From Amycolatopsis lexingtonensis (GTDB taxonomy: Bacteria; Actinomycetota; Actinomycetes; Mycobacteriales; Pseudonocardiaceae), in NCBI RefSeq assembly GCF_014873755.1, contig NZ_JADBEG010000001.1:8530501-8594500 (forward strand): a stretch of DNA of 64,000 bases, in the 5' to 3' direction. Within the stretch, counting starts at the first letter, position 1. Every line of letters begins with the position of its first letter. The notes below the pieces were generated by a model. It did not search any database. It was given only the letters and a program-made list of their open reading frames with translations, and was not told the DNA's origin. A program made the translations under genes and the position numbers. This document shows, in pieces, positions 17,278-26,010 of the stretch.

Positions 17278-19461
17278 ATGACGGAACACGAAACGGAACT
17301 GCGCGCCGAACGCGCGCACGTGGCCGGGCTGTACGCCCGCCTCGACGCCGAACGCGAGCGCGTGCGGGCCGAGTACCAGGCGGCGCTCGGCGGCAACGAC
17401 CTCGGCGCGATGGAGCGGGACGTCCGGGTGCGGGCGCTGAGCCGGGAGGTGCGGCGGCTCGACGTCGTCGACAACGGGCTGTGCTTCGGGCGGCTCGACG
17501 CCGTTTCGGGGGAGCGCTCGTACATCGGCCGGATCGGGCTGTTCGACGAAGAGCGCGACCACGAGCCGGTGCTGCTCGACTGGCGGGCGCCGGCCTCGCG
17601 GCCGTTCTACACCGCGACCGGCGCGAACCCCGAAGGCATGCGCCGGCGGCGTCAGTTCCACACCCATCGGCGGGAAGTCGTCGATTTCACCGACGAGGAC
17701 CTCGGCCGGCCCGGCGGGGACGCTTCGGGGGACGCGGCGCTGCTCGCGGCCGTCAACGCGCCTCGCGGCGAAGGCATGCGGGACATCGTCGCGACGATCC
17801 AGGCCGAGCAGGACGAGATCATCCGGCTCGACCACCCGGGCGTGCTGGTGATCGAAGGCGGGCCGGGCACCGGGAAGACGGTGGTGGCGCTGCACCGCGT
17901 CGCCTACCTGCTCTATACCCAGCGGGAGCGGATGGAACGCCACGGCGCGCTCGTGGTCGGGCCCAATCCGGCGTTCCTGAGCCACATCGGGCGCGTGCTG
18001 CCGTCGCTCGGGGAGACCGACGTCGTCTTCACGACGACCGGTGGCCTCGTGCCCGGCCTGCACGTCACCGCCGAGGACGCGCCGGAAGCCGCGCGGCTCA
18101 AGGGATCCCGCAAGATCCTGGACGTGCTCGCGGCCGCCATCGCCGACCGGCAGCGGCTGCCGGCCGAGCCGGTGGAGATCCAGCTGCGGGACGCCACCGT
18201 CCGGATCGACGCCGCGACCGCGGAGTGGGCCCGGCAGGAGGCGCGGGACAGCGGGCAGCCGCACAACGAAGCCCGCGCGGTGTTCGCCGACATCGTCACC
18301 TACGTGCTCACCGAACGGGCGATGAAGCGGATCGGCCAGGGCTGGCTGAGCCGCGACGACCGCGAGGAGTGGGAACGGTTCCGGGCCGAACTGGTCAAGG
18401 ACCTCAACGCCGACGAGACGTTCACCCGCGCGCTCGACGAGCTGTGGCCGATCCTGACCCCGGAAACCCTGCTGGCGCAGCTGTATTCGGAGCCGGAACG
18501 GCTGCGCGCGGCGGGCGGCGACGCCGTGCTGGCGCGGGCCGAGGGCGACGCCTGGACGGTCTCGGACGTGCCGCTGCTCGACGAGCTCGTCGACCTGCTG
18601 GGCCGTGACCTCGCGGCAGAAAACGCAGTGGCCCGGGCGGCGGAGCGCGAGCGCAAGGCGAAGGCCGCCTACGCCGCCGATGTCCTGGACAACCTCATCG
18701 AGCGCGAAGACGTCGACGAGGACGTCGGCCTGATCGCCCGGGACCTGCTCTACGGCGAGGACCTGGCGGACCGGTTCGTCGAAACCGACACCCGGACGCT
18801 CGTCGAGCGCGCCTCGGCGGACCGGGACTGGACCTACCGGCACGTCGTGGTCGACGAGGCGCAGGAACTGTCCGAAATGGACTGGCGGGTGCTGATGCGG
18901 CGGTGCCCGGGCCGGTCCTTCACGGTGGTGGGCGACCTCGCCCAGCGCCGGTCCGCGGCCGGGGCGCGGTCGTGGGGCGCGATGCTCGACCCGTACGTGC
19001 CCGGCCGCTGGGTCTACCGCTCGCTGACGGTGAACTACCGCACGCCGGCGGAGATCATGAGCGTCGCCGCCGCGGTGCTGGCCGGGTTCGCGCCCGACGT
19101 GCGGCCGCCGGAATCGGTGCGCGCGTGCGGGGTCCAGCCGTGGGCGCGGCGGGTCACCGACGACGAACTCGTCGCGGCCGTCGCGGAGTTCACCGGTGTG
19201 GAAGCGGGGCGCGAAGGCACCAGCGTCGTGATCGGGCCGCCGGGGGTGCCCGGTGCCGTGCCGGCGTCCGAGACGAAGGGCCTGGAGTACGACGCCGTGC
19301 TGGTCGTGGACCCGGACCGGATCCTCGACGGCGGGCCCCGCGGCGCGGCCGAGCTCTACGTGGCGCTCACCCGCGCCACCCAGCGCCTCGGCGTCCTGCA
19401 CCGGGGTCCGCTGCCGCGGGAGCTGGCCGGGCTCGCCGAAACCCCGGTGCCGGTGCCGTGA
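17278..19461 (+). CDS. helR: UvrD/HelD-like ATPase, probable rifamycin-displacing HelR
   Basis: 727 aa. The N-terminal coiled coil (residues 1-65, EHETELRAERAHVAGLYARL) is the arm that enters the RNAP secondary channel in HelD proteins. Next: YIGRIGLFDEERDHEPVLLDWRAP (HelD signature), Walker A GGPGTGKTVVALHR near 194, Walker B VVVDEAQELSEMDW near 523, VNYRTPAEI and the C-terminal VALTRATQRLG. HelD recycles stalled RNA polymerase; HelR, the version linked to RAEs, removes rifamycin bound to polymerase. HelR over housekeeping HelD is favoured by the operon with rgt-like and rox-like genes and the upstream RAE-like site. Confidence 0.82.
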   Translation: MTEHETELRAERAHVAGLYARLDAERERVRAEYQAALGGNDLGAMERDVRVRALSREVRRLDVVDNGLCFGRLDAVSGERSYIGRIGLFDEERDHEPVLLDWRAPASRPFYTATGANPEGMRRRRQFHTHRREVVDFTDEDLGRPGGDASGDAALLAAVNAPRGEGMRDIVATIQAEQDEIIRLDHPGVLVIEGGPGTGKTVVALHRVAYLLYTQRERMERHGALVVGPNPAFLSHIGRVLPSLGETDVVFTTTGGLVPGLHVTAEDAPEAARLKGSRKILDVLAAAIADRQRLPAEPVEIQLRDATVRIDAATAEWARQEARDSGQPHNEARAVFADIVTYVLTERAMKRIGQGWLSRDDREEWERFRAELVKDLNADETFTRALDELWPILTPETLLAQLYSEPERLRAAGGDAVLARAEGDAWTVSDVPLLDELVDLLGRDLAAENAVARAAERERKAKAAYAADVLDNLIEREDVDEDVGLIARDLLYGEDLADRFVETDTRTLVERASADRDWTYRHVVVDEAQELSEMDWRVLMRRCPGRSFTVVGDLAQRRSAAGARSWGAMLDPYVPGRWVYRSLTVNYRTPAEIMSVAAAVLAGFAPDVRPPESVRACGVQPWARRVTDDELVAAVAEFTGVEAGREGTSVVIGPPGVPGAVPASETKGLEYDAVLVVDPDRILDGGPRGAAELYVALTRATQRLGVLHRGPLPRELAGLAETPVPVP

Positions 19462-19464
19462 CGC

Positions 19465-19875
19465 TCAGACGTTCCGGATGTTCGTCTCCAGCTCGAGGGG
19501 CTCGCGGTCCCAGTCCTCGACGCCGAAGGCGAGGATGCGCTCCGGGTGGATGCGGATCACGGCGTCGTCGAAGTGGTTGTCCGGCAGGTTGACGCCGGTC
19601 AGCGCTTCGGCGCGGCCGCGGATCTCCAGGCACCGCACGCGCCACGGGTTCGTCGAAGGGAGGTCGTCGACGACGAAGGCGACGTGGTCGTCGGTCGCGA
19701 TGTTGCGGAACTTCTTGCTGTTCCGCAGGTTGTGCCCGGTGACGTCGATGGTCTTCTCGTCCGGGTTGTAGCGGAAGCCGACGGGGTTGGCCTGGAGCGT
19801 CCCGTCCGGCTGCCGGGTGGCGAGGCGGCCCAGCGGCTGGGCGGCGAGGTAGGCGAGTTCTGCGTCCGTGAACAT
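19465..19875 (-). CDS. PPOX class F420-dependent oxidoreductase
   Basis: 136 aa. The ATG at 19875 gives MFTDAELAYLAAQPLGRLAT, the usual opening of this pyridoxamine-5'-phosphate-oxidase-like family; in-frame upstream codons are unlikely. The split barrel shows LATRQPDGTLQANPVGFRYN, NLRNSKKFRNI and a conserved tail EPLELETNIRNV. Family members bind F420 (some FMN or heme) and reduce quinones or biliverdin-like compounds; the exact substrate is open. It starts 17 bases after the SGNH hydrolase stop and is probably the last gene of the TetR operon. Confidence 0.87.
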   Translation of the reverse strand: MFTDAELAYLAAQPLGRLATRQPDGTLQANPVGFRYNPDEKTIDVTGHNLRNSKKFRNIATDDHVAFVVDDLPSTNPWRVRCLEIRGRAEALTGVNLPDNHFDDAVIRIHPERILAFGVEDWDREPLELETNIRNV

Positions 19876-19892
19876 GCCGCCAGTCTCGGACT

Positions 19893-21035
19893 TCAAGCTC
19901 CCTTGAAGTCAAGGACCAGCTCGGCGAACCGCGCGCCGATCCGGCGGTGGGCCGCGGGGGACGGGTGGAGGGCGTCCGGCAGCGGGAACTCGGCGAAGTC
20001 GGCTTCGCCGTACAGGGCGAGGCCGTCGAGGTAGCGCAGGTTCGCGTCCTCGGCCTGCCGCTGGGAGACGATCCGGGCCAGCTCCTCCCGGACGACTTCC
20101 AGCGTCAGCTTGCCCGCCGCCCGCTCGGCGGGGTCCCCGGTCGCCCGGAACCGGACCTCGCCGGCGGCCAGCGCCGCCTGGTCGAAGTCGCCCGGCCCCG
20201 GCGTCCGCTCGTGGATCGGGCAGTACAGCGGGGAGACGACGACCAGCGGCGTGTCCGGGTGGCCTTCGCGGATGGTGTCGAGGAAGCCGTGCACGGCCGG
20301 GCCGAACGCGCGCAGGCGCATCAGGTCGGCGTTGACGACGTTGATGCCGAGCTTGACGCTGATCAGGTCGGCGGGGGTGTCGCGCAGCGCGCGGGCGGTG
20401 AACGGGTCGAGCAGCGCGTTGCCGCCGAACCCGAGGTTGATCAGGTCGACGCCGGCCGCGGTGGCGGCCAGCGCGGCCCAGGTGCCGGCCGGGCTCGCGG
20501 CGTTCGAGCCCTGGCTGATCGAACTGCCGTGGTGCAGCCACACCCGGCGCTCGGGCAGTGCCTCGACGGGCGCGTCGGTGCGCAGGGCGAGCAGTTCGGT
20601 GATCTCGTGGTGCGGCAACCAGATCTCGACGTCCTTCGGGTGCGCGCCCAGCCCGCCGAACCGCACGGTGCCGGGCGGGCCGTCGCGGCGCTCGCCGGTC
20701 CCGGTGCGCGGGTCGACCGTGAGCGTGCTGCCGCCTTCGACGCTCCCTTGGGCGACGAGCTCGCCGTCGACCAGCAGGTCGTACACCCCGTCCGGCCGCG
20801 GCGGGGCCCCGGCGTACACCACCTTGGTGGGCCGGGTTTCCAGCTCGACGACGTCCGCGCGGGTCCGGAACCGCAGCCGCACGCCGGCGGGCTGCGCTTC
20901 GGCCATGGCGAGCCGCGGGTCGGTGTTCTGCGCGCGGGCCCGGGCAGGCAGCCGGTGCGGGGCGAGGCCCTGCCCGGTGGACTCGAGTTCGAGGGCACCG
21001 CGGACGAGTTCGGCGGTCAGCGGGGTGGTGATCAT
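19893..21035 (-). CDS. SGNH/GDSL-family hydrolase
   Basis: 380 aa. The ATG at 21035 overlaps the TetR stop (ATGA); an in-frame ATG 12 bases upstream is less likely. The N-terminal half is a beta-rich domain (VRLRFRTRADVVELETRPTKVV, DLLVDGELVAQGSVEGGST). The C-terminal SGNH catalytic domain has HHGSSISQGS (nucleophile Ser in block I), INLGFGGNALLD (block II Gly), KLGINVVN (block III Asn) and DALHPSPAAHRRIG (block V Asp/His). It resembles two-domain carbohydrate esterases. No signal peptide, so probably cytoplasmic. Expression is likely under the TetR regulator encoded upstream. Confidence 0.88.
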   Translation of the reverse strand: MITTPLTAELVRGALELESTGQGLAPHRLPARARAQNTDPRLAMAEAQPAGVRLRFRTRADVVELETRPTKVVYAGAPPRPDGVYDLLVDGELVAQGSVEGGSTLTVDPRTGTGERRDGPPGTVRFGGLGAHPKDVEIWLPHHEITELLALRTDAPVEALPERRVWLHHGSSISQGSNAASPAGTWAALAATAAGVDLINLGFGGNALLDPFTARALRDTPADLISVKLGINVVNADLMRLRAFGPAVHGFLDTIREGHPDTPLVVVSPLYCPIHERTPGPGDFDQAALAAGEVRFRATGDPAERAAGKLTLEVVREELARIVSQRQAEDANLRYLDGLALYGEADFAEFPLPDALHPSPAAHRRIGARFAELVLDFKGA

Positions 21036-21601
21036 GCGGTGGGCCAATCGCGAAGGACGGTATCGAGCACCGTGAGGATCCGGTTCCAGGACTCTTGCGA
21101 GGACGGCGAGCTGTGGTCGAAGCCGCCTTGGGTCTCCAGGTCGACGTACCCGTGGAAGACGCTGCCCAGCAGGCGCACGGCGTGCGTCTCGTCCGGCCCG
21201 GTCACGGCGTAGCCGCGCAGGATCGCGCGCATCATCTCGGCGTGCCGGGGCCCGGCGCTCGCGGCGGCGGTCTCGGCGTCGAGCCGGAACCGCGCGGCGG
21301 CGTACCGGCCGGGGTGCTCCCGGGCGTAGTCGCGGTAGACGTCGGCGAAGGCCACGAGCGCGTCCTTGCCCGCCCGCCCCGCCAGTGCGGCGGCCGCGCG
21401 GTCGGCGAGCTCGTCCAGCGCGAGCAGCGCGATCTTCGTCCGCAGGTCGTGCGCGTTCTTGACGTGCGAATACAGGCTCGCGACCTTGACGCCGAAGCGC
21501 CGCGCGAGCTCCGACGGCGTCACGTTCTCGAAGCCGGCCTCGTCGGCCAGTTCGGCGCCTGCGCGCACGACGCGTTCCGTGGTCAGCCCGGCTCGAACCA
21601 T
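21032..21601 (-). CDS. TetR/AcrR family transcriptional regulator
   Basis: 189 aa with ATG at 21601 preceded by GGGAG. HTH: ADEAGFENVTPSELARRFGVKVASLYSHVKNAHDLR (residues 18-53). The C-terminal ligand domain carries RYAAARF and LLGSVFHGYVDLETQGGFDHS, as in the TetR_C WHG family. First gene of a three-gene operon with an SGNH hydrolase and a PPOX oxidoreductase. The promoter region holds CTTTAGG-type palindromic repeats that are the likely operator for autoregulation. Ligand unknown. Confidence 0.9.
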   Translation of the reverse strand: MVRAGLTTERVVRAGAELADEAGFENVTPSELARRFGVKVASLYSHVKNAHDLRTKIALLALDELADRAAAALAGRAGKDALVAFADVYRDYAREHPGRYAAARFRLDAETAAASAGPRHAEMMRAILRGYAVTGPDETHAVRLLGSVFHGYVDLETQGGFDHSSPSSQESWNRILTVLDTVLRDWPTA

Positions 21602-21619
21602 GAACTCACTCCCTTTTGC

Positions 21620-21654
21620 CTAAAGAGAGTGTAGCTCAGCCTAAAGCCTTTAGG
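21620..21654 (-). promoter_or_regulatory. Putative TetR operator: CCTAAAG repeats and palindrome
   Basis: CCTAAAGCCTTTAGG (21640-21654) is a perfect 15-base palindrome, and a further half-site GCCTAAAG lies at 21619-21626. On the minus strand the two TTTAGGC copies flank TACACT, a plausible -10 for the TetR gene. Spacing and symmetry are typical of a TetR operator. The palindrome overlaps the efeB stop codon and could also act as a weak terminator. Confidence 0.5.
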
Positions 21655-22909
21655 AAAAGAGGGCGTCCGCCCAGCTCGACTCGCGGGTCACGCCCGGCGG
21701 GACCGCGAAGTGCGCCGAGCCCGTGTGCTGGACGTACTCCATCATCGCGTCCTTCGACGACAGCGCCTGCTGCATCGGCACGTACTGCTTGCGGGTGTCC
21801 CGGTTGAACGCCAGGAAGAACAGCCCCGCCTCCAGGTGCCCGACGCCGTCGGAACCGTCGACGAAGTTGTAGCCGCGGCGCAGGATCCGGACGCCGTTCA
21901 AGGCCTGGTGCGAGGCCAGCCGGACGTGCGCGTCCTCCGGGATCACCTTCTCCCCGCCCTTGCCGCCGACGTCGAGGTCCAGCTCGTCGAACTCCGCGGT
22001 CTGGCCGAGCGGGGCGCCGGTGCCCTTGGTGCGGCCGATGATCTGCTGCTGGCCGTCGAGGGTTTCGCGGTCCCACGTCTCGATGTGCATCCGGATCCGG
22101 CGCGCCACCAGGTACGAGCCGCCGGCCATCCAGGCTTGGCCGTCGCCGGCCGAAGCCCACACCTGGTCGCGCAGGAAGTCCGTGTCCTCGGACTTGATGT
22201 TGTTCGTGCCGTCCTTGAAGCCGAACAGGTTCCGCGGCGTCGCCTGCGCCCGCGACGTCGACGAGCTGCGGCCGAAGCCGAGCTGCGACCAGCGGACCTC
22301 GGTGACGCCGAAGCCGAGGCGCACCAGGTTGCGGACCGCGTGCACCGCGACCTGCGGGTCGTCCGCGCAGGCCTGGATGCACAGGTCGCCGCCGCTGCGG
22401 GCCGGGTCGAGCTTGTCCTTCGGGAACAGCGGCAGGTCGATCAGCTGCGGCGGCCGCTTGCCCGCCAGGCCGAACCGGCCGTCGAACAGCGACGGCCCGA
22501 AGCCGATGGTCAGCGTCAGGTTCGACGCCGGCAGGTCGAGCGCTTCGCCGGTGTCGCCGGGCGGGGCGTACTGGCCGCCGTCGATCGCGCCGCCCGCCAC
22601 GACCTCCTGGCCGGCGGTCATCCGGCGGGCGGCGTCGGTCCACGTCTTCAGCAGCTGCCGCAGCTTCTCGCGGTCCTTCGTGATGACGTCGAGGGCCGCG
22701 AAGTGCAGGTTCGCCTGCGTCGGCGTGACGATCCCCGCCTGGTGCTCGCCGTGGAAGTCGACGGTGTTCACCGACGCCTCGGCGTTGCCGCTCGTCGCCT
22801 TGTCGATCCCGATGCCGGCGGCGGCGCCCGCCCCGGCGAGCGCGACGCCCGCGCCCGCCATGCCGAACAGCTTTCGCCGCGAAACCCGCGTGCCCTCTGT
22901 CGACGTCAC
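21650..22909 (-). CDS. efeB: Dye-decolourising (DyP) heme peroxidase / deferrochelatase EfeB
   Basis: 419 aa. A twin-arginine signal (SRRKLFGMAGAGVALAGAGAAAG) shows Tat export of the folded heme protein. The DyP fold has the GxxDG motif in LFGFKDGTNNI near residue 235 (catalytic Asp), and later VARRIRMHIETWDRE and ILRRGYNFVDG. EfeB works with EfeU/EfeO in ferrous iron uptake and may remove iron from heme or oxidise Fe(II). The GTG at 22909 overlaps the efeO stop (GTGA), so efeUOB is one coupled operon. Iron boxes upstream of efeU imply iron repression. Confidence 0.95.
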   Translation of the reverse strand: MTSTEGTRVSRRKLFGMAGAGVALAGAGAAAGIGIDKATSGNAEASVNTVDFHGEHQAGIVTPTQANLHFAALDVITKDREKLRQLLKTWTDAARRMTAGQEVVAGGAIDGGQYAPPGDTGEALDLPASNLTLTIGFGPSLFDGRFGLAGKRPPQLIDLPLFPKDKLDPARSGGDLCIQACADDPQVAVHAVRNLVRLGFGVTEVRWSQLGFGRSSSTSRAQATPRNLFGFKDGTNNIKSEDTDFLRDQVWASAGDGQAWMAGGSYLVARRIRMHIETWDRETLDGQQQIIGRTKGTGAPLGQTAEFDELDLDVGGKGGEKVIPEDAHVRLASHQALNGVRILRRGYNFVDGSDGVGHLEAGLFFLAFNRDTRKQYVPMQQALSSKDAMMEYVQHTGSAHFAVPPGVTRESSWADALFS

Positions 22910-24051
22910 TTCGAGACGACCTCCGCAACCTTGCTCAGCGGCTCGCTCAGCGCGTCGACGGCCGAGGCGAACTCCTTGACCTGCTCCTGGGAGAGATCGG
23001 TGTAGAGCTTGAAGCCGTCACCGGCGCGCTGCTTGTCCAGCAGGCCCTGGACGTTCGCGAACTCCTTGTCCAAAGTGGACGTGAGGGCGGGGTCCTTCGC
23101 CTGCAGGATCGGCCGCAGGGACGTGATCGCGCCCTTCGACCCGTCCACGTTGGCCTGGAAGTCCCAGAGGTCGGTGTGCGAGAAGGCCTCCTCCTCGCCG
23201 GTGATCTTGCCGGTCGCGACCTCGTCGAGCAGGCCCTTCGCGCCGTTCGCGAGGTCCAAAGCGGACAGTTCCAGGGTCTTCGTCTTGGCGACCAGGTCCT
23301 TGACGTCGGTCACCAGCTTGTCCGCGATCTGGCCGCTGTCGGGCTGCAGGCCGGTCTTGAACAGGTCCTTCTCCAGCCGGTGGAACCCGGTGAACTGCTG
23401 GTTCGGCTCGAGGTCGGCCTCGCGGACGTCGATGGCCGGGTCCAGGTCGCCGAACTTCTCGGCCACCGGCTCGATCCGCTCGTAGTAGACGCGGGTGCGC
23501 GCGTACGCGGCCTTCGCCTCGTCGGTCTTGCCCGCCTTCACGAGTGCGGCGAACTTGCCGGTCTCCTCCTGCAGCGCGGCGGTGTTGTTCGCGATGTAGT
23601 CGTTGTAGCTCTTGGTGGCCTGGGCCTTCTGCGCGTCGGCGTTGTTCTGCTTGGCGACGCCGCCGGTGACGGTGAAGTCGCCGCGGATGCCCGCGCCGGC
23701 CATGCCCGGCTTGCACGCGGTCTGGTACTTGCCCGCGTCGGCGACCTCGACGATCAGCCGCCGGTTCAGGCCGGGCGCGATGTTCTCGACCTCGCCCATG
23801 ATCCGGTCGCCCTCGGCGTAGAGGTAGAACTCGGTGACCTTGGTGCCCTTGTTGGTGATCTCGAAGGTCAGGTTGCCCGCACCCGCGGTGGTCGCGGACA
23901 CCTCGCACGCGGTGTCGGACGCCGACACCTTGATCGGGCCGCCGTCCGCCGCGGCACCAGCGGTGTCGCTCTTGCTGTCGCAGGCCGACAGCGCCACCAG
24001 GGCGGCGGCGCCGGCCACGACGGCCAGCGGGGTGGTCTTGCGCACGGTCAC
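22906..24051 (-). CDS. efeO: Iron uptake lipoprotein EfeO (cupredoxin + imelysin/M75 domains)
   Basis: 381 aa. GTG 24051 overlaps the efeU stop (GTGA); a second GTG at 24045 is possible. The signal peptide ends in a lipobox-like ALSAC, so it is probably lipid-anchored. A cupredoxin-like domain follows (residues ~40-150: ISVSASDTACEVSATTAGAG is within it), then the imelysin-type helical domain with the metal-binding HxxE motif in GFHRLEKDLF near residue 222. It delivers iron to the EfeU permease. The two-domain form is as in E. coli EfeO. Confidence 0.94.
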   Translation of the reverse strand: MTVRKTTPLAVVAGAAALVALSACDSKSDTAGAAADGGPIKVSASDTACEVSATTAGAGNLTFEITNKGTKVTEFYLYAEGDRIMGEVENIAPGLNRRLIVEVADAGKYQTACKPGMAGAGIRGDFTVTGGVAKQNNADAQKAQATKSYNDYIANNTAALQEETGKFAALVKAGKTDEAKAAYARTRVYYERIEPVAEKFGDLDPAIDVREADLEPNQQFTGFHRLEKDLFKTGLQPDSGQIADKLVTDVKDLVAKTKTLELSALDLANGAKGLLDEVATGKITGEEEAFSHTDLWDFQANVDGSKGAITSLRPILQAKDPALTSTLDKEFANVQGLLDKQRAGDGFKLYTDLSQEQVKEFASAVDALSEPLSKVAEVVSK

Positions 24052-24893
24052 TCCTTCGGGGCGGCCGCGACGGCGGGTGCCGGCGCGGTCTTCTTGCTGG
24101 GCTTGAGGAACAGGGGCAGCACGATGGCGACGTAGGCGACCCACGCGACGGCCTGCAGCACGGTCGTCTGCTGCGAGTAGTTGAAGATGCCCTTGAGCAG
24201 GGCGCCGTACCAGGACGTCTCGGGCAGCGTCGCCGAAGCGTCGAAGGCCAGGGTGCCGATGCCCGGCAGGAACGCGGCCTCCTGCAGGTCGTGCAGGCCG
24301 TAGCCGAGCACGCCCGCGGCGACGAACACGAGCAGCACGCCGGTGATCGTGAAGAACTTGCCCAGGTTGAACCGGACGGCGCCCTTGTAGAGCAGCCAGG
24401 CCAGCACGACGGCGGCCGCGATGCCGACCGCGAAGCCGATCAGCGGCTGCACGGTGTCCGACTGCGCGGCCTGCACGGTCGAGTAGAAGAACACGGCGGT
24501 CTCGAGCCCTTCGCGCCCGACCGCGAGGAACGACAGCAGCAGTACGGCCGCCGGGCCGACGTCGAGCGCGTCGTCCATCTTCCCGCGCAGCTCCGCGGCG
24601 ATGCTCTTCGACGCCTTGCGCATCCAGAAGATCATCGCGGTGACGAACACGACGGCGACGATCGACAGGCTCCCGCCGAGCAGCTCCTGGTGCTCGAAGG
24701 ACAGCTGGGCGGTCGTGAAGGTGAGGACGGCGCCGACGGCGACCGACAGCAGCACCGCGGCCCCGACGCCGGGCCACACCCAGCGCAGCGCGTGCCGCCG
24801 CTCGGTCTTCACGAGGAAGGCCACGAGGATGCTGACGACCAGCGCGGCCTCCAGGCCTTCCCGCAGCCCGATCAGCGCGCTCGAGAACAACAC
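24048..24893 (-). CDS. efeU: High-affinity iron permease EfeU (FTR1 family)
   Basis: 281 aa, seven predicted membrane segments. Two REGLE motifs, ALIGLREGLEAALVVS in TM1 and AVGREGLETAVFF in TM4, are the hallmark iron-coordinating ExxE sites of the Ftr1/EfeU family. First gene of efeUOB. Two IdeR/DtxR-like boxes lie 41 and 124 bases upstream, so transcription should be derepressed in iron limitation. Confidence 0.95.
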   Translation of the reverse strand: MLFSSALIGLREGLEAALVVSILVAFLVKTERRHALRWVWPGVGAAVLLSVAVGAVLTFTTAQLSFEHQELLGGSLSIVAVVFVTAMIFWMRKASKSIAAELRGKMDDALDVGPAAVLLLSFLAVGREGLETAVFFYSTVQAAQSDTVQPLIGFAVGIAAAVVLAWLLYKGAVRFNLGKFFTITGVLLVFVAAGVLGYGLHDLQEAAFLPGIGTLAFDASATLPETSWYGALLKGIFNYSQQTTVLQAVAWVAYVAIVLPLFLKPSKKTAPAPAVAAAPKE

Positions 24894-24933
24894 CGGTTCC
24901 GCCTCCCTGGGTTTGCTGGCTCCAAGTAGGTTT

Positions 24934-24952
24934 TTAGGTAAGGCTCACCTGT
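24934..24952 (-). promoter_or_regulatory. IdeR/DtxR/DmdR-type iron box upstream of efeU
   Basis: TTAGGTAAGGCTCACCTGT matches the actinobacterial iron-box pattern TTAGGTTAGGCTAACCTAA closely (TTAGG and ACCT half-sites intact). It lies 41 bases before the efeU start, where an iron-loaded repressor would block the promoter. Confidence 0.8.
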
Positions 24953-25016
24953 AAGTCCAGCGAGCCCAGGTCGGTTCGAAACGATGCAATCGGGCAAAAG
25001 GGACTCGGCTGCGAAG

Positions 25017-25035
25017 TTAGGTTAGGGTAACCGCA
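25017..25035. promoter_or_regulatory. Second IdeR/DtxR-type iron box in the efeU/transglycosylase divergent region
   Basis: TTAGGTTAGGGTAACCGCA: the left and central parts agree with the iron-box consensus, the right half-site is weaker. It is 83 bases from the first box and 130 bases before the divergent lytic transglycosylase gene. It could regulate either direction. Confidence 0.65.
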
Positions 25036-25164
25036 GGTCAGCGCCTTGCGCGTCGACTCGATAACGAATTCTGTGACGTCGGTGGCAGCAAGCCGGTTTT
25101 TACCCTCCGCTTGCCTGGTCAGACGGCCGGGGGTCCCCCTTGAGTGGCTCCGTAACCTGATCGG

Positions 25165-26010
25165 GTGGCCGAAACCGCTCAGCCGACCGTCACGCCTCCG
25201 TCGTCGCCCCCGGGCGGCCCGCCCAGGCGGTACGTCGGGCGGATCGCGCTCTCGCTGGGCCTCGTGGTCACCGGCGTGGTCCTGGTCGTCACCATCGGTG
25301 TGCAGAACCCGGACGCGCCCGCCGAGGCGCCGGCCGTCCAGCCGGCGCTGGCCATCCCGGAGCAGCGCCCGCAGCCCGGCGCCGAAGCGCCGCGGGCCGG
25401 GCTCGCCGCCCCGGTCGACCGGCCGCAGGTGTCGGACCAGGCCGAGCTGGACACGTGGGCGACGCGCGTCGCGGACAAGACGCACATCCCCGCGCGCGTG
25501 CTCGCCGCGTACGGCCGGGCGGAAATGTGGATGCAGCGCCAGAAGCCGACGTGCCACCTCTCGTGGGCGACCCTGGCGGGCATCGGCCGGGTCGAGACCG
25601 AGCGCGGGGACTTCGACCTCGCGGCGATCAGCGCGAGCGGCCGCCTGGTGAAACCCGTGGTCGGCCCGCCGCTGGACGGCTCGCCGGGCGTGCCGGCGGT
25701 GCACGACTCCGACGGCGGCAAGCTCGACGGCGACAAGTCGTGGGACCACGCGATCGGCCCCCTGCAGTTCCTGCCGTCGACGTGGAAGAAGTACCAGGAG
25801 CGGGCGAACGGCGACGGCGGCGCGCCGGACCCGCAGAACGTCGACGACGCGGCCTTCACGGCGGCCCGCTTCCTGTGTTCGGGCGGCGACGACCTCGGCA
25901 CCCCGGCCGGCTGGTGGCGGGCGATCCTGTTTTACAACCAGGCGCTCGCCTACGGCCAGGACGTCTTCAGCGCGGCGGACGCCTACGCCGAAGCGAGTGT
26001 CGCGCCTTAG
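25165..26010 (+). CDS. Membrane-anchored lytic murein transglycosylase (SLT family 2-like)
   Basis: 281 aa, GTG start. A short cytoplasmic proline-rich N-terminus, one membrane segment (IALSLGLVVTGVVLVVTIGV, ~residues 28-47) and a Pro/Ala linker place the catalytic domain outside. That domain (residues ~90-275) has THIPARVLAAYGRAE, SWATLAGIGRVETERG (catalytic Glu in GRVE), IGPLQFLPSTWKKY, NGDGGAPDPQNVDDAAFTAARFLCSGG and FYNQALAYGQDVF. It cleaves peptidoglycan glycan strands. Paralogous to the gene at 29763. Confidence 0.9.
   Translation: MAETAQPTVTPPSSPPGGPPRRYVGRIALSLGLVVTGVVLVVTIGVQNPDAPAEAPAVQPALAIPEQRPQPGAEAPRAGLAAPVDRPQVSDQAELDTWATRVADKTHIPARVLAAYGRAEMWMQRQKPTCHLSWATLAGIGRVETERGDFDLAAISASGRLVKPVVGPPLDGSPGVPAVHDSDGGKLDGDKSWDHAIGPLQFLPSTWKKYQERANGDGGAPDPQNVDDAAFTAARFLCSGGDDLGTPAGWWRAILFYNQALAYGQDVFSAADAYAEASVAP

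Noticed and set aside
25036..25164. ydaO-type riboswitch before the first lytic transglycosylase
   Set aside because: The leader lacks the recognisable conserved blocks; only iron boxes were supported.
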